DNA of 64,000 nt from Capra hircus (GCF_001704415.2 NW_017189517.1:10613167-10677166); one strand, 5' to 3'; positions 10,501-19,439 are shown, counted from the first letter of the stretch. Numbers and translations: made by a program. Notes: a model not told the origin generated them from the sequence alone.

Positions 10501-13500
10501 GGGGGGATTTGATTCTTTGTTTAAAACAATGTTGGACACATGATTCCAAACTATGTTTTTAAAAATGACAAGTGATACGCTGGCTGGGGTTGTTTTTCCT
10601 CTATACTCTCTCATCTTAGGATCTGATCCCTTCTCCCTAGAATGGGCTCCTCTTAATAACCATAGCTCTTCCTTGTGGACCACTGATGACCATCACAGGG
10701 ATGGCTCTGTACAGCAAACCGCTGGGAACAAAGTTCCTTTGAACAGAATCCCTTGGGTCATGGTAGGGGTTGGTAGAAGTTTGAGTTTTTTCTAAACTGG
10801 ACTGGAAATTGCAATAACTGAGCTTGAAGAAGCAGAAGGTGGGGGCTTCTCAGAGAGGCCAAGATGCAGGCTCTTTGTAAGGTTGGACTGCAATTTGTGT
10901 AACCCATGTGTCTCATCTGGGAGTAAGGAACACCTCAGACCAGGGTGAGGGACTTCCCAGCCTCTCTGTCAGGAGATCAGTCACCTTGAGGAGGCCAGAG
11001 AGCTAGAGCTCTCCTTACCTTCAGGGAAGAAGGGAACTCTTAGCCTTCCTGCGTGTGCTCTTTCTAGTAACACAACCCGTGACAGCATTGCATTGTTGAG
11101 ATGCATTCTTTTCATTAACATCAGCTTCACTCATGATCTGTTGAGACAAAAATCATGTTCACAAGTTCTGATTGGTTTGCGATGATATGTGCTTGGTCTA
11201 GTAATAAATTTCCACACTGGCAAAATCAGAAGTGAGAAGTCATTTGGATTTCTGCGTTAGGGTAACAAGCACACTTGTCACCATTCAGAGTGTTTTCTAG
11301 ATGACCGACCGTGAAACTGGGCTTGGAGGAAAGTGCCCACCCAGCTGCTGGCCCAACATCTTGCATTGACTTTGGCACAGACAGCAGTATTGTCTGCTTC
11401 TGGAACACAGAAATAATCAACTTCTTCAGGACCAGTGTTTTGTTTTTAATGTTTTCATGTTTGAATTTTATTTTTTTAAAAAATAGAGAATTGAGGAAAT
11501 TATGAAGCGGACGAGAAAGCCAGATTCGAATGCCTCAAAGGTAGTCTGTGTGTTCCTACCAGCAGTGTATAAGAATTCCTGTTGTTTTACATTCTTCCCA
11601 ACTTTTTAATTTTTGCCAGTCTCTGGTGCTAATGAAATAACATTTCACATTTCCCTGATTATTAAAAAGATTGAGCATGTTTTTTCCCATCTTTAGTTAG
11701 CTTTCATGTTTTTTCTTGTGTGGAATCCTTTGTTTAGTCTTTTGCCCAAAACTTTCTAGCTGACTTATCTTTTTCTTACTCATTGGTAGTTCTTTAAATG
11801 TTCTAGATACTTCTCCTTTCTTGCTTGTATGTGTTGCAGATACCTTCTCTCAGTTTGTGGCTTATCTTTTCTTATTGCTGTTTGCTGCTACATAGATGTT
11901 CTTGATATTTCACATCGTGGAATTTTATCAATATTTTTGAATGACTAATGGAGTTGAGTCCCATATTGGCCATTTGGGGATTCACTTTGGTGAAGTGTCT
12001 TTTCAAGTCCTTTGCCCCTGTTTCTATTCAGTCACTCGCATTTTTCCTGCTGATCTGTGGGAGAATTTACAAGGTCTGCTTCTGAGCCCCTTGGGTATCT
12101 GTACTGCAGGTATCAGCCCCCAGGCTATAGTTTGCCTCACACTCTCATAATGTCCTTTGATGAACTGAAGCTTATTTTAATGAACTCAGATTTAGCATTG
12201 TTTTTTCTTTTATGGTTATTGCTTTCAGGGTCTCTCATAAGTATTTGTTTATCCCTCCCCCAATGTCTTGTCTTTTGATGGTTTGCATTCTTCTCAGATC
12301 TTTTGGGGGGCTTCCCTGGTGGCTCAGTGATAAGAATCTGCCTGCCAATGCAGGATATGGGTTCAGCCCCTGGGTGAGGAAGATCTCCTGGAGGAAATGG
12401 CAACCCACTCCAGTATTCATGCCTGGAGAATCCCAAAGACAGAGGAGCCTGGCAGGCTACAGTCCTGGGCTTGTGAAAGAGTCAGATACAACTTAAAACT
12501 AAACAACAGGTCTTTTTATCCCCAGATTCTTTGTTCTTCACCATCTGAGCTACAAAACTGATATTTTGCCTGTTTAAAATTGCCTAGTTGTGGTCATTCC
12601 ATATCATTATGAAAATTTAGAATAGAAACGTCATTTCTGAAAAGTGATGGCAGTTACCCTCTCAGAGAGCAGGTAGCACATTGACTTGAGAAGTCCTGCC
12701 TCAAGCAGCAGCCAAGAACATTTTAGCCATGGTACCACCTGAGCTTAGGGCTCCAAGGAGGCAGAGCCTTTACACCATCCCAGAGCTGTTGTCCCTTGGC
12801 TCTCATTCAGGGAAGTCTACCATTTTTGGCTGTCTTTCCTTAGCTGAAAGACACAACTTGGGTCACCTGTCCTTTCGTAGATTCTTGGGGCTAAAGAGGT
12901 TAAATTCCTTTTTTACCTTTTAATTGAAATGACAAAAGTTAGCAATCAATCCAGGCATGAAATCTGTCTTCTCTGAAATAACTGTCAGGATGATTGAATG
13001 GTAGATGCAATCTTGACTTTCTTCTCTCGTTGTAGGCTACAGAAACATTGAGCGGTGATGCATATGAGGAGGACGAGGCAGATGATGAGGACGAGTCAGA
13101 AAGTGACAGTGATTCCTTTGATGACATGCGTCCATCAGGTTTGCTTGCCTTTTGAGTTCTGAAGTAAAGTCACTTAGTCGTGTCTGACTCTTTGCGACCC
13201 CATGGACTGTAGCCTACCAGGCTTCTCTGTCCATGGGATTTTCCAGGCAAGAGTACTGGAGTGGGTTGCCATTTCCTTCTCCAGGGGATCTTCCTGACCC
13301 AGGGATCGAACCCAGGTCTCCCGCATTGCAAGCGGACTCTTTACCCTCTGAGCCACCAGGGGAGTTCAAAATAACACTGTGACCCCGACGTGATTTGAAC
13401 ACGCAACCTTCTGATCTGGAGTCAGACACGCTACCATTGTGCCACAAGGCCTTCCCTTTGAGTTCTGTTCGTCACCATTTAGGAGCTAGACTGTCTAGGT

Positions 13501-16500
13501 TCATCCAGACTTCCTCTGCTTGTGAGCTGTTTGACTTTGAGCAAGTTACTTAACCTCTCTGTGTTCAGTTTTCCTATCTGAAAAGGGGGAAGCTAATATT
13601 GTTCTCCTGGGGTGGGCATGAGATTGCAGTGAGATCCCGAAGTCCTAAGAATGGTGCTTGACACATAGTAAACTCTCAATAAATATTAGCTGCTACAACA
13701 ACTGTTCTTTTGTTTTGTGCTAAGAGACTGTAGATGGCAGCTCTTTCTCAGCTCAGTGTGAGGCTTACTAGCATCTTACAGTTTAGGACCCTGTGTGGCA
13801 TTCATGACTGACCACAGGTAGAATGCCACTCCCTGCCTCACCTCAGAGAAAATGAGGTGTTGAGTCTCATTCCCTGGTGAGTGTGAACCATAGTAATGGC
13901 ATTTGAGAAAACACAGTTGGTCCACCCTTTATGCCTTAGCGGGTATCAGGCACATGGGAACCCTGCTAGCTACTGGGGCCTCGAGGAACCTCAGCCAATG
14001 GGGAGCCAGACATGAGCAGATGGTGGTGCTGCCACATGCTGGTTGCACTAAAAGGAGTTAGGCCAGAATGTCACTAGAACAGGAGCAGGAGCAGCAGAGG
14101 GGTAGGCTGGGCCTTAGGCCATTGAGAAAGGTTAAGATCAGAGGTGAGACTAAAATGAGAGGGTCACCAGAAAGAGGGACAAGAAACACGGAGCTGTCCT
14201 GCCCTCTAGCCATCATTACTTGCTGGCAGAGGAGAGAGGGCATGTTCCTTCAAGGTGGCCCTTGGTGCTTTCAGAGCACAGTGGGCTTTTGCTCTGACCC
14301 TGCCTCCCCAGAGTCCTGCCTCCAGACAACTCCTGTCTTCAGGTAGACATCCCTTGCCCAGACTGGCAGGCTCACAGCCTTCACTTTGCTTGTCTTTATT
14401 GTTGAAACTCCAATTTTAATCTTGCTGCCTTTTTTTTTTTTACCTCTAGCTACTATAAATGGCATGGATTCATCCACAAAACCAAAAACACACTTTAAAC
14501 ATGTGAAGAACACTAGCAAGTTTTTAGATGTGACTTCTAGCCACATCCATAAAGAGACAAAAGCATTTTTAAATACTGACATGAAAACCTTTGGACCAAA
14601 AGGAGTGAAAGACCCTTTGAATCAGACAAAGAGTACCAGGTGAGTCACTCAATGAGTTTATCAGAATACACCTGGGAGGGGTTATGATTGGCATCCTTAG
14701 AATGATGCACAAGATTACTGACTGCACTCTTAGTTTGTCCCAAACACTATGTCAAGTGCTCTATAGGAACAAACTCAGTAAGGATGAGCATCCCCCTCCT
14801 TACAGACTTTGAAGACTGAGGCATGGGCTTCCCTGGTGGCTCAGTGGTGAAGAATCCACCTGCCAGTACAGGAGACGTAGGTTTGATCCTTGATCTGGCA
14901 GATCCCCCTTACCCTGCAACAACGAAGCCCAGGCACCGCAATTATTGAACCTGTGCTCTAGAGCCTGGAAGCCACAACTAATGAGCCCCACTTGCCACAA
15001 CTACTAGGGTGTGGCCCTTGCTCCCCGCAACTAGAGAAAAGCCCGTGTAGCAACAGATTCCAGCACATCTAAAAAAAAAACAATTATTTTTTAATGAAAG
15101 AAAACAGAAATGGAGAGATTATGAGCCTTATTCAACCCAGCATCCCACAGTTCAAGGGCAGAACGTAAATTCAACCCAGAAATACCTGATTCCATTCTGA
15201 GTTTTTATTCACACTGGTTAGTGTTGTCTCATACAATCAGGGAAGGGGACGTTGAGTGACTGCAGTGTAACAGACATTTTATCTGTCTAAATTCCCATTG
15301 CAACTCTGGGCATGATGTTAAAGTCGTCATTGTACATTTGGGAAACTGAGGGTCAGAGGTAAGGTCAGAAGAACAGGACCAAATTCTTAGAAAGGAAGGC
15401 TCATTGGGTGATTGCCTGAAAAAGAGTGTTACTTGCCACTGAGGAAAGATATCTGGGAGCCATTTTATAGTGTAACCTTGAAAGTGACATTACAATTTCT
15501 GCTATAAATACCACCATTTCAGAAGGGGAAACTGATTTTTTTTTTAAATCCCAGAGACCAAACAACTCAGATAATTCATGATCTAGCTAAATTTGATTTG
15601 AAGGTTAAACTCTTCTAAACTTCAGTTATTTCTATCATCAATTTTGTGGACCACAGTTATCCTCTGAATATGAGTTTTAGTGTATTAAAATAATAAAGCT
15701 TCTGTCAGGCAAAGCCTTGGTTTGGGGACAGTCAGGATTATAACCAAATATCTCTTTCCAGATCCTCCACCAAAAGACCAACCAACCGAGCAGCAAAAAC
15801 TGGAAAGGTGGAAATCAGCAGCACTGTGGGACCTACCAAGAGTTCCCGTTCAGAGGTACAGAAGTGGGTATGCGACCAAATTATTGACTTCTCAAGAGAG
15901 GCAAAACCACCTGGGTCCAGTTTCCCTCCTGAGAGCCCAAAACTCCAGCCGAGAGGCTCCATGACATCCTGCCTGAATCACCGGCCACCTGTAGACAACA
16001 AAAACAGAAGCCAGTCTGTGCCTGCTCCATCAGGTAAGGCCTTCACCCATTTCCACAACCCTCCTCTGTTTCCAGCTGTGCCAGAGCTTGGCACCATGTA
16101 ACTTTGGAGGCGAGGGAGAAGACAGTGGTGGGTCTAAAGCTAGGTTGAAGAGCCCCCTATTAGTTAGTTTCGAGAACATTCATGACATGACCAATTGTTA
16201 ATATACAGAGTAGGTTCGTTTCAAACAGTGGACTCCTCTGCACTCCTGATCCACTGGCTGCTCTTCAGCGCTCAGGTCATTTAGGGCGGCGGTGGCGGTG
16301 GTATAGTTGCTGCTGCTGCTGCTAAGTCACTTCAGTCGTGTCCGACTCTGTGCGACCCCGTAGATGGCAGCCCACGAGGCTCCCCCGTCCCTGGGATTCT
16401 CCAGGCAAGAACACTGGAGTGGGTTGCCATTTCCTTCTGCAATGCATGAAAGTGAAAAGTCAAAGTCGCTCAGTCGTGTTCAACTCTTAGAGACCCCATG

Positions 16501-18279
16501 GACGGTGGCCCACCGGGCTCCTCAGTCCGTGGGATTTTCCAGGCAAGAGTGCTGGAGTGGGGTTCTATTGCAAGTCATGTTCAACTCTTGCAACCCCATG
16601 GACTGTACCCCGCCAGGCTCCTCTGTACATGGAATTCTCCAGGCAAGGATACTGCAGTGCTTTGCTATTGCCTTCTCCAATTTAGGACAGAGGGTTGGTG
16701 AATTTTTTGGAATTAGTCCCTCAATTTGTGTATCCAAAACCAAAAGGCCTAAGTTTTTCTTTCCTTGAGAAGCTCTGTTTGAAATTGAGAGGCAGCTTCG
16801 ACCCATTTGGAGGTTGGGGAGCATTTATAAGAGCACCAGTATGGCAGCAACTTGGGGTGGAGGGCCTGCTGCTGAGGGTCCCAGGCTGGCCTCAGTGTGG
16901 GNCATGGGCTGATGTGAAGTATGATTATATACAAGCTACATTTTAAGTATGTGTTATTTCAGGATCTCCCTGCCATGGCTTACTCATACTAGTTACTGAA
17001 ATCATCTATGCTTCCATGATGAAATATGCTCAGATGTGTTGTGGCATGCATACTTACCTCAACATTGTTTTCAGGTATATGAGTTCAGTCTGCTTTCCAA
17101 GTTAGCCCATGAAATGAGTAGATAAGTAGGTGAGTGTGACAAGTTATACATCTTGGATGCTTGATGAAATTTTAGTGCTGCCCATGGGAAACATTGAAGG
17201 CAAAAGTAGAAGGGGGAGGGAGAGGATGAGATGGTTAGATAGCATCACTGACTCAACGGACATGAGTTTGAGCAAACTCTAGGAGATAGTGAAAGACAGA
17301 GGAGTCTGGTGTGCTGCAGCCCATGGGGTTGCAAAGAGTCATACGACTTAGTGACTTAACAACATTGGTATAGTCCCTCAACGGGGTGTCCTGGAAGTTT
17401 TAGTGCAGTTTTAAGCTTTAAATATAAATATATTTTTATTGAGCACCTACAAGATTACTAGATACAAAATCTCAGCTCGCTCTACCACTTATGAGACAAG
17501 CCAAAGAGCTAAGCATGAAGGGTAGGGTTGTGGGGAGTATAGGCTTTGGAATGGAACAGAGTGAAAGGGTAGAGACAAGAAAGCAGAGAGCTACCCAGGA
17601 CATGAGGTAGGACCTCCCTGACAACCTTGAACAATTTCAGTCTAAGTCACCAAATTTAGAAAATGCTGAGTATCTGGATTTCTTGTGGGAAATGGCAAAA
17701 CTTCTCTGGGTTGGACCCAGGACAACCAAAATGGCAGGCACAAGTATCCAAGAGCATGGAGGCACTGAAGTATGCAGATGTGAAAGCACAGAAATCCTCT
17801 GCAGAGTGCAGAGGCATGGGCTGGAATTGCGGGTACAGCAAGCCCATATCTGGGCTATGCCTTCGTTAGACAGTATGGACTCCCTTTGAATCTGTGAAAC
17901 AAAGTCGACTAGGCAGTGGCCTTTCTTTCTTTATCAGATCTCAGATTCTTCACAATGACAGCTAACGTGTACTGAGTGCCTTCCTTCTATGTTCTAGGCT
18001 GTTTACAACCATGCATTATTTCCTCTATTCAGGCCAACATCTGAAAAAAGGCTGTATAGCTGAAGGATCTGAGCTCAGAGAAGTTATTAATAAGCAACTT
18101 ACCCCAGTTTCCATAGCTCATGACTCCATGCTTCTTCTATTAAAGTACACTGCCTCACATGTCTCATTCCACAGCTGTCTTCTATTTTCAAAAGGAATTG
18201 CTGACTTTTGCTTCTTTCCCCTTAACACTCTGCCTAACATCATCTCCTTATCTTGGTCAATTTTTTTCTAGCATCGTGA
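3077..18279 (+). CDS. MAP7D3: MAP7D3, 3' part of gene (11 exons, spliced; 5' end outside window)
   Basis: MAP7-family microtubule-associated protein. The family binds microtubules through its N-terminal region and recruits and activates kinesin-1 through the MAP7 coiled coil. Exons 3077-4587, 5133-5263, 5525-5730, 7611-7740, 9327-9462, 10378-10482, 11487-11540, 13036-13138, 14450-14639, 15762-16033 and probably 18272-18279 join without a frame break into 948 codons plus stop. The first codon is split with an upstream exon, so the start lies left of the window. Domains in order are a long octapeptide/16-mer repeat region, basic linkers, the MAP7 helix (NAEEATKILAEKRRLAREQ through RIEEIMKRTRK), an acidic segment and a basic Lys/Ser/Thr-rich C-terminus. 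Family membership is clear. I chose MAP7D3 over MAP7D2 because of the VSVE-type repeats and the X-linked MOSPD1 neighbour; that choice is inference. The repeat exon alone gives about 504 residues, which suggests a protein longer than the human one (about 876 residues from memory). Confidence 0.85.
3349..4164 (+). repeat. 48-bp coding minisatellite, 17 units
   Basis: Seventeen consecutive 48-nt units (16 residues each; typical unit PEESMKEHPKVSVDAL) occupy exactly 816 nt with no indel. Each unit is two octapeptide halves, and single octapeptides continue after the array, so the 48-mer looks like a higher-order dimer of an older 24-nt unit. Units 14 and 15 differ at one base, which indicates recent duplication or conversion. 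Units 2 and 7 share the variant PAVNVDAL half. Confidence 0.95.
4588..5132. other. Short MAP7D3 intron, no recognised element
   Basis: AT-rich sequence of 545 bases; I see no repeat, RNA gene or exon in it. Confidence 0.6.
5133..5263 (+). CDS. MAP7D3: MAP7D3 exon, Pro/Ser/Trp-rich linker
   Basis: The acceptor is ttgatttgttcag and the donor AG|gtaagt. It enters in phase 0 from the repeat exon and leaves in phase 2. It encodes a short basic Pro/Ser/Arg/Trp linker with motifs KKRVPPSQIPCYRW and SSPTRRWCPPSPTSA. No enzymatic motif is present. Phase agreement with both neighbours is the main support. Confidence 0.8.
5525..5730 (+). CDS. MAP7D3: MAP7D3 exon, Ser/Thr/Gln-rich linker (tandem acceptor)
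   Basis: It enters in phase 2 and leaves in phase 1 at GAAG|gtgagt. The acceptor is a NAGNAG pair (cagtag): use of the first AG adds three bases from 5522 and one Ser, use of the second starts at 5525. Both keep the frame. The product is a low-complexity linker (QIQKNCPSSPSPGTSKQ near its start). Confidence 0.8.
6185..6600 (+). repeat. L1 3'-region fragment split by a SINE segment
   Basis: It contains the L1 phrases ttataagatac...ttccctatgc and, after the interruption, taggacctta...gtgtatctgctaatcc. The two halves join around a minus-strand SINE segment at about 6331-6451. Confidence 0.7.
6364..6451 (-). repeat. CHR-type SINE fragment nested in L1
   Basis: Reverse complement reads ggttggggaactaagatccc, then the A-rich tail. 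It is preceded on plus by a 29-nt segment that recurs inverted next to the SINE at 7097. Confidence 0.8.
6612..6735 (-). mobile_element. BovB fragment
   Basis: It matches the minus-strand BovB stretch that also occurs at about 1660-1770 (cacagtttgttgtgatccag, tcaaaggttttag, gaagcagaagtaggtg). Confidence 0.85.
7097..7215 (+). repeat. CHR-type SINE
   Basis: It starts gggaattccctggcagtcta and has the ggttggggaactaagatccc core. Its 3' flank (7219-7247) is an inverted copy of 6330-6358. Confidence 0.85.
7611..7740 (+). CDS. MAP7D3: MAP7D3 exon, start of MAP7 coiled-coil domain
   Basis: It encodes the family signature NAEEATKILAEKRRLAREQ followed by a run of Lys/Glu/Arg (KEKEERLQKEMEQR), the start of the charged single helix that binds kinesin-1 in MAP7 proteins. 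The acceptor is tttaaactag. The donor, caaag|gttggc, is a poor consensus. I chose it because it is the only exit that keeps the frame with the next exon; a better-looking gtaaat at 7769 would run into a stop there. Confidence 0.85.
7741..9326. other. MAP7D3 intron, no recognised young repeat
   Basis: 1.6 kb between two MAP7-domain exons. I saw only short low-complexity stretches (acacacacatagag near 8514, gtgtgtgcg near 9088) and no SINE, LINE or RNA gene. Ancient repeats could be missed by eye. Confidence 0.5.
9327..9462 (+). CDS. MAP7D3: MAP7D3 exon, MAP7 domain, charged helix
   Basis: The acceptor is ttcatcag and the exit is phase 0 at CAG|gtttgc, another weak donor. The 45 residues are highly charged (KIKDVAKKVDEGQEDEF; KKKESQEQEDQKVELQ) and continue the helix of the previous exon. 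The charge pattern is more mixed acidic/basic than usual for MAP7 paralogues. Confidence 0.85.
9463..10377. other. MAP7D3 intron, nothing recognised
   Basis: AT-rich unique-looking sequence of 915 bases. No tRNA-derived SINE or BovB signature is seen. Confidence 0.5.
10378..10482 (+). CDS. MAP7D3: MAP7D3 exon, MAP7 domain, charged helix
   Basis: Exactly 35 codons, phase 0 at both ends, between ttcctag and AAG|gtatgc. It encodes an uninterrupted charged helix (AQEEADKRKKEHERIM; LQERLERKK) typical of the centre of the MAP7 domain. Because it is a symmetric exon, skipping it would keep the frame. Confidence 0.88.
10483..11486. other. MAP7D3 intron, nothing recognised
   Basis: 1.0 kb without recognisable repeats. 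Open frames at 10553-10795 and 11226-11505 show no coding signature. Confidence 0.5.
11487..11540 (+). CDS. MAP7D3: MAP7D3 18-codon exon, end of MAP7 domain
   Basis: It encodes RIEEIMKRTRKPDSNASK. R(I/L)EEIMKRTRK is the hallmark that closes the MAP7 domain in the whole family, and it is the strongest single piece of evidence for the family call. Symmetric phase-0 exon, acceptor aaaaaatag, donor AAG|gtagtc. Confidence 0.92.
11590..12300 (-). repeat. Old L1 fragment (antisense)
   Basis: It carries diverged antisense L1 ORF2/3'-end phrases such as gattgagcatgttttt, tcttttgcccaaaac and tctctcagtttgtggcttat. The boundaries are approximate. Confidence 0.6.
12308..12507 (+). repeat. Bov-tA/Bov-A SINE
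   Basis: gggcttccctggtggctcag head, box-B-like gggttcagcccct, then the Bov-A body ggaaatggcaacccactcca and an AACAAC tail. Confidence 0.92.
13036..13138 (+). CDS. MAP7D3: MAP7D3 acidic exon
   Basis: The acceptor is tctctcgttgtag, the entry phase 0, and the exit phase 1 at CAG|gtttgc. It encodes a strongly acidic Ser-rich stretch (AYEEDEADDEDESESDSDSF) with several S-x-x-E/D and SDSD patterns that fit casein-kinase-2 sites; phosphorylation is inferred. The intron that follows carries the composite tRNA-Trp/SINE insertion only 23 bases past the donor. Confidence 0.88.
13162..13366 (-). repeat. Bov-tA/Bov-A SINE (body of the composite)
   Basis: In reverse complement it runs from cccctggtggctcagagggt through gggttcgatccctgg and the Bov-A body to gtgactttactt. 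Confidence 0.92.
13380..13451 (-). tRNA. tRNA-Trp(CCA)-like sequence, retroposed copy
   Basis: The reverse complement is 72 nt with anticodon CCA (plus-strand TGG, 13417-13419). The anticodon and T arms are intact, and A box TGGCACAATGG and B box GTTCAAATC both fit consensus. From memory it differs from mammalian tRNA-Trp(CCA) at five transition sites. These leave three G-U pairs in the acceptor stem, one G-U and one A-C mismatch in the D stem, and CTTGTGG in place of the usual CTCGTGG. No intron and no encoded CCA tail. TTTT follows about 9 nt downstream. Internal promoters look usable, but the stem defects and retroposed context suggest a pseudogene or low-function copy. Confidence 0.75.
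13475..13701. repeat. MIR element
   Basis: It contains MIR phrases tgagcaagttacttaacctc, tctgtgttcagttttcc and caataaatattagctgct. Confidence 0.75.
13702..14449. other. MAP7D3 intron, repeat-poor part
   Basis: GC-richer unique sequence of about 750 bases ending in the poly-T tract and acceptor of the next exon. No repeat or RNA recognised. Confidence 0.5.
14450..14639 (+). CDS. MAP7D3: MAP7D3 exon, basic C-terminal region
   Basis: It follows a long T-run and tacctctag, enters in phase 1 and leaves in phase 2 at AG|gtgagt. It encodes a Lys/Thr/His-rich basic segment (STKPKTHFKHVKNTSKF; MKTFGPKGVKDPLNQTKST) resembling the conserved C-terminal block of MAP7D3. Confidence 0.88.
14825..15082 (+). 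repeat. tRNA-derived SINE, long form
   Basis: gggcttccctggtggctcag head and the extended body with gaagcccaggcaccgc, agagcctggaagccacaact and an A10 tail. Confidence 0.88.
15083..15761. other. MAP7D3 intron with MIR-like traces
   Basis: About 15290-15370 carries tacatttgggaaactgag and similar MIR-like text. Otherwise nothing recognised. Confidence 0.4.
15762..16033 (+). CDS. MAP7D3: MAP7D3 penultimate exon
   Basis: The acceptor is tctctttccag and the exit phase 1 at TCAG|gtaagg. It encodes SSTKRPTNRAAKTGKVEISS, a Trp-containing helix (SEVQKWVCDQIIDFSREAK) and a Pro/Ser/Asn-rich tail. If the donor is not used, the same frame reads 22 more codons to a TAA at 16099-16101. An intron-retained or internally polyadenylated isoform with that alternative tail is therefore possible. 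Confidence 0.85.
16306..16685 (-). repeat. Tandem array of three Bov-A SINE units
   Basis: Three successive reverse-complement Bov-A bodies (about 16306-16440, 16441-16566, 16567-16685) begin after a gctgctgctgctgctaag tail. The third unit is the most diverged. Confidence 0.9.
16902..16902. other. Ambiguous base (N)
   Basis: Single N in the last MAP7D3 intron; an assembly or consensus uncertainty, not a biological feature. Confidence 0.99.
17206..17370 (+). mobile_element. BovB 3'-end fragment
   Basis: gatgagatggttagatagca, tttgagcaaactctaggaga and the terminal tcatacgacttagtgactta match the 3' end of BovB. Confidence 0.88.
17950..18130 (+). repeat. MIR element
   Basis: gacagctaacgtgtactgag, ttctaggctgtttacaacc and related MIR text. 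Confidence 0.65.
18272..18279 (+). CDS. MAP7D3: MAP7D3 probable terminal coding exon (8 nt coding)
   Basis: A strong acceptor (caatttttttctag) ends at 18271. Joined in phase 1 to the previous exon it completes an Ala codon and adds Ser then TGA at 18277-18279. About 210 bases of repeat-free sequence follow with AATAAA at 18466-18471, which fits a short 3' UTR. The call rests on phase, the acceptor and the poly(A) signal. An alternative acceptor near 17938 (tttatcag) would give a slightly longer tail but lies in MIR-like sequence. Confidence 0.5.
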
Positions 18280-18490
18280 ATAGAGACCCTTGTCAACTGT
18301 TGTAACCCAACAGGTACAAAGAATACAGGTACCCTGGTTGCCAAGACAGAAGCTACGAACTACCCTTACCTCTGCCCACAGACTCACTAAGTCATAGGTT
18401 CCTCTTGGTATCACCGAGGCCATCTCAAGCTTCTGGAGCATGGAAAATGCTCCTGCTATTGAAAGAATAAAACAAACTCATTCATACATA
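18280..18490 (+). other. MAP7D3: MAP7D3 probable 3' UTR with AATAAA
   Basis: Non-repetitive sequence between the inferred TGA and a canonical poly(A) signal (AATAAA, 18466-18471). Cleavage would be expected near 18485-18495, about 40 bases before a minus-strand SINE. Confidence 0.45.
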
Positions 18491-18529
18491 GTATTGACAT
18501 CTAGCAGGTAGTTTACTAAGTGGTCTTGT

Positions 18530-18643
18530 GTGCGTGTGTGTGCTTAGTTGCTCAGTCGTGTCCGACTCTGTGTGACCCCAAGGATGGCAGCCACAGACTC
18601 CTCTGTTCATGGGATTCTCCAGGCAAGAATACTGGAGTGGGTG
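18530..18643 (-). repeat. Bov-A SINE
   Basis: gtgcttagttgctcagtcgt through caggcaagaatactggagtg; gtggtcttg flanks it on both sides as a short duplication. Confidence 0.9.
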
Positions 18644-18837
18644 GTCTTGACTAATAGGTAATTTAGTAATTTTTATTTTTATAATGTGGGTTGTGGGGTG
18701 GAGTGGAGGAGAAATATAGGACAATTTTTCTGTGGTTGATTCTGTAAGTTTATGTGGGGAATCAGGGCAGGAGAAGATCTATTTCCTGGGCTTTGAACAA
18801 AGATTTCTGGCCAGGCCTGCTAGGCCTGCCACAGACT

Positions 18838-18935
18838 CGTCATAGTCCAGCAACCTCATTGTACAAATGGGTGAGTTTTGAGGCCCAGGCTGAAGAAAGG
18901 ATTGGCCTGAGGTCATAGAGCTAGTTAGTGGGACA
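18838..18935 (+). repeat. MIR fragment
   Basis: attgtacaaatgggtgag, cctgaggtcatagagctag and agttagtgggac match the MIR core-to-3' region. Confidence 0.6.
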
Positions 18936-19147
18936 GTTCCTTCTTTTGCAAACAGTGCTCTAGGCGATTAAAACTCTGTCTCTGCTCCGCGACCAAATGC
19001 CTGCAATTATGATTCCTATTGCTTAATTTTTTTCCAAAATGAGCTATGGTAAGAACAGGAGGGGAGCTCTGGGCAAAGGCTTCCAAAATTAAGCAATACA
19101 ACATAGCTGAACATGGCTGAACAATCTAGGATGAACGGTCTGGCCTT

Positions 19148-19288
19148 CAATACCTTTGTATGAAATGGCAACGCACTCCAGTGTTCTTGCCTGGAGAATC
19201 CCAAGGACAGGGGAACCTGGTGGGCTGCTGTCTATGGGGTCACATAGAGTCGGACACGACTGAAGTGACTTAGCAGCAGCAGCAGCAT
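19148..19288 (+). repeat. Bov-A SINE
   Basis: gaaatggcaacgcactccag through gtgacttagcagcagcagca. Confidence 0.92.
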
Positions 19289-19439
19289 GCCTGGATTTGA
19301 CAGGTGTCTCGACTGTCAGTGAATGAGAATACTGCTGAAACCTTGTTCGTGTTCAGTCCTGTTTTAGCCACATTTTCCAGTCTCAGTGCTTGCCTCAGGG
19401 TGTTGGGAGAACTAGGCCATATTCCCCACTCCTTTCAAA

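Larger units (their letters stand above)
13148..13467 (-). mobile_element. Composite tRNA-Trp + Bov-tA SINE retroposon with target-site duplication
   Basis: Copies of CCTTTTGAGTTCTG lie at 13148-13161 and, one T shorter, at 13455-13467. Between them on the minus strand are three leader bases (gaa), a 72-nt tRNA-Trp(CCA) sequence, a linker of about 14 nt containing TTTT, and a Bov-tA/Bov-A SINE whose 3' end (gtgactttactt) abuts the left duplication exactly. The duplication encloses the tRNA and SINE together, which is best explained by one RNA being reverse-transcribed and integrated as a unit. A shorter shared string (gaactc) flanks the SINE alone and is the competing explanation. Confidence 0.7.

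Noticed and set aside
17939..17980. Alternative MAP7D3 terminal exon after tttatcag
   Set aside because: In phase it would give about 12 residues, but the sequence is MIR-like and the acceptor at 18271 with its downstream poly(A) signal is stronger.
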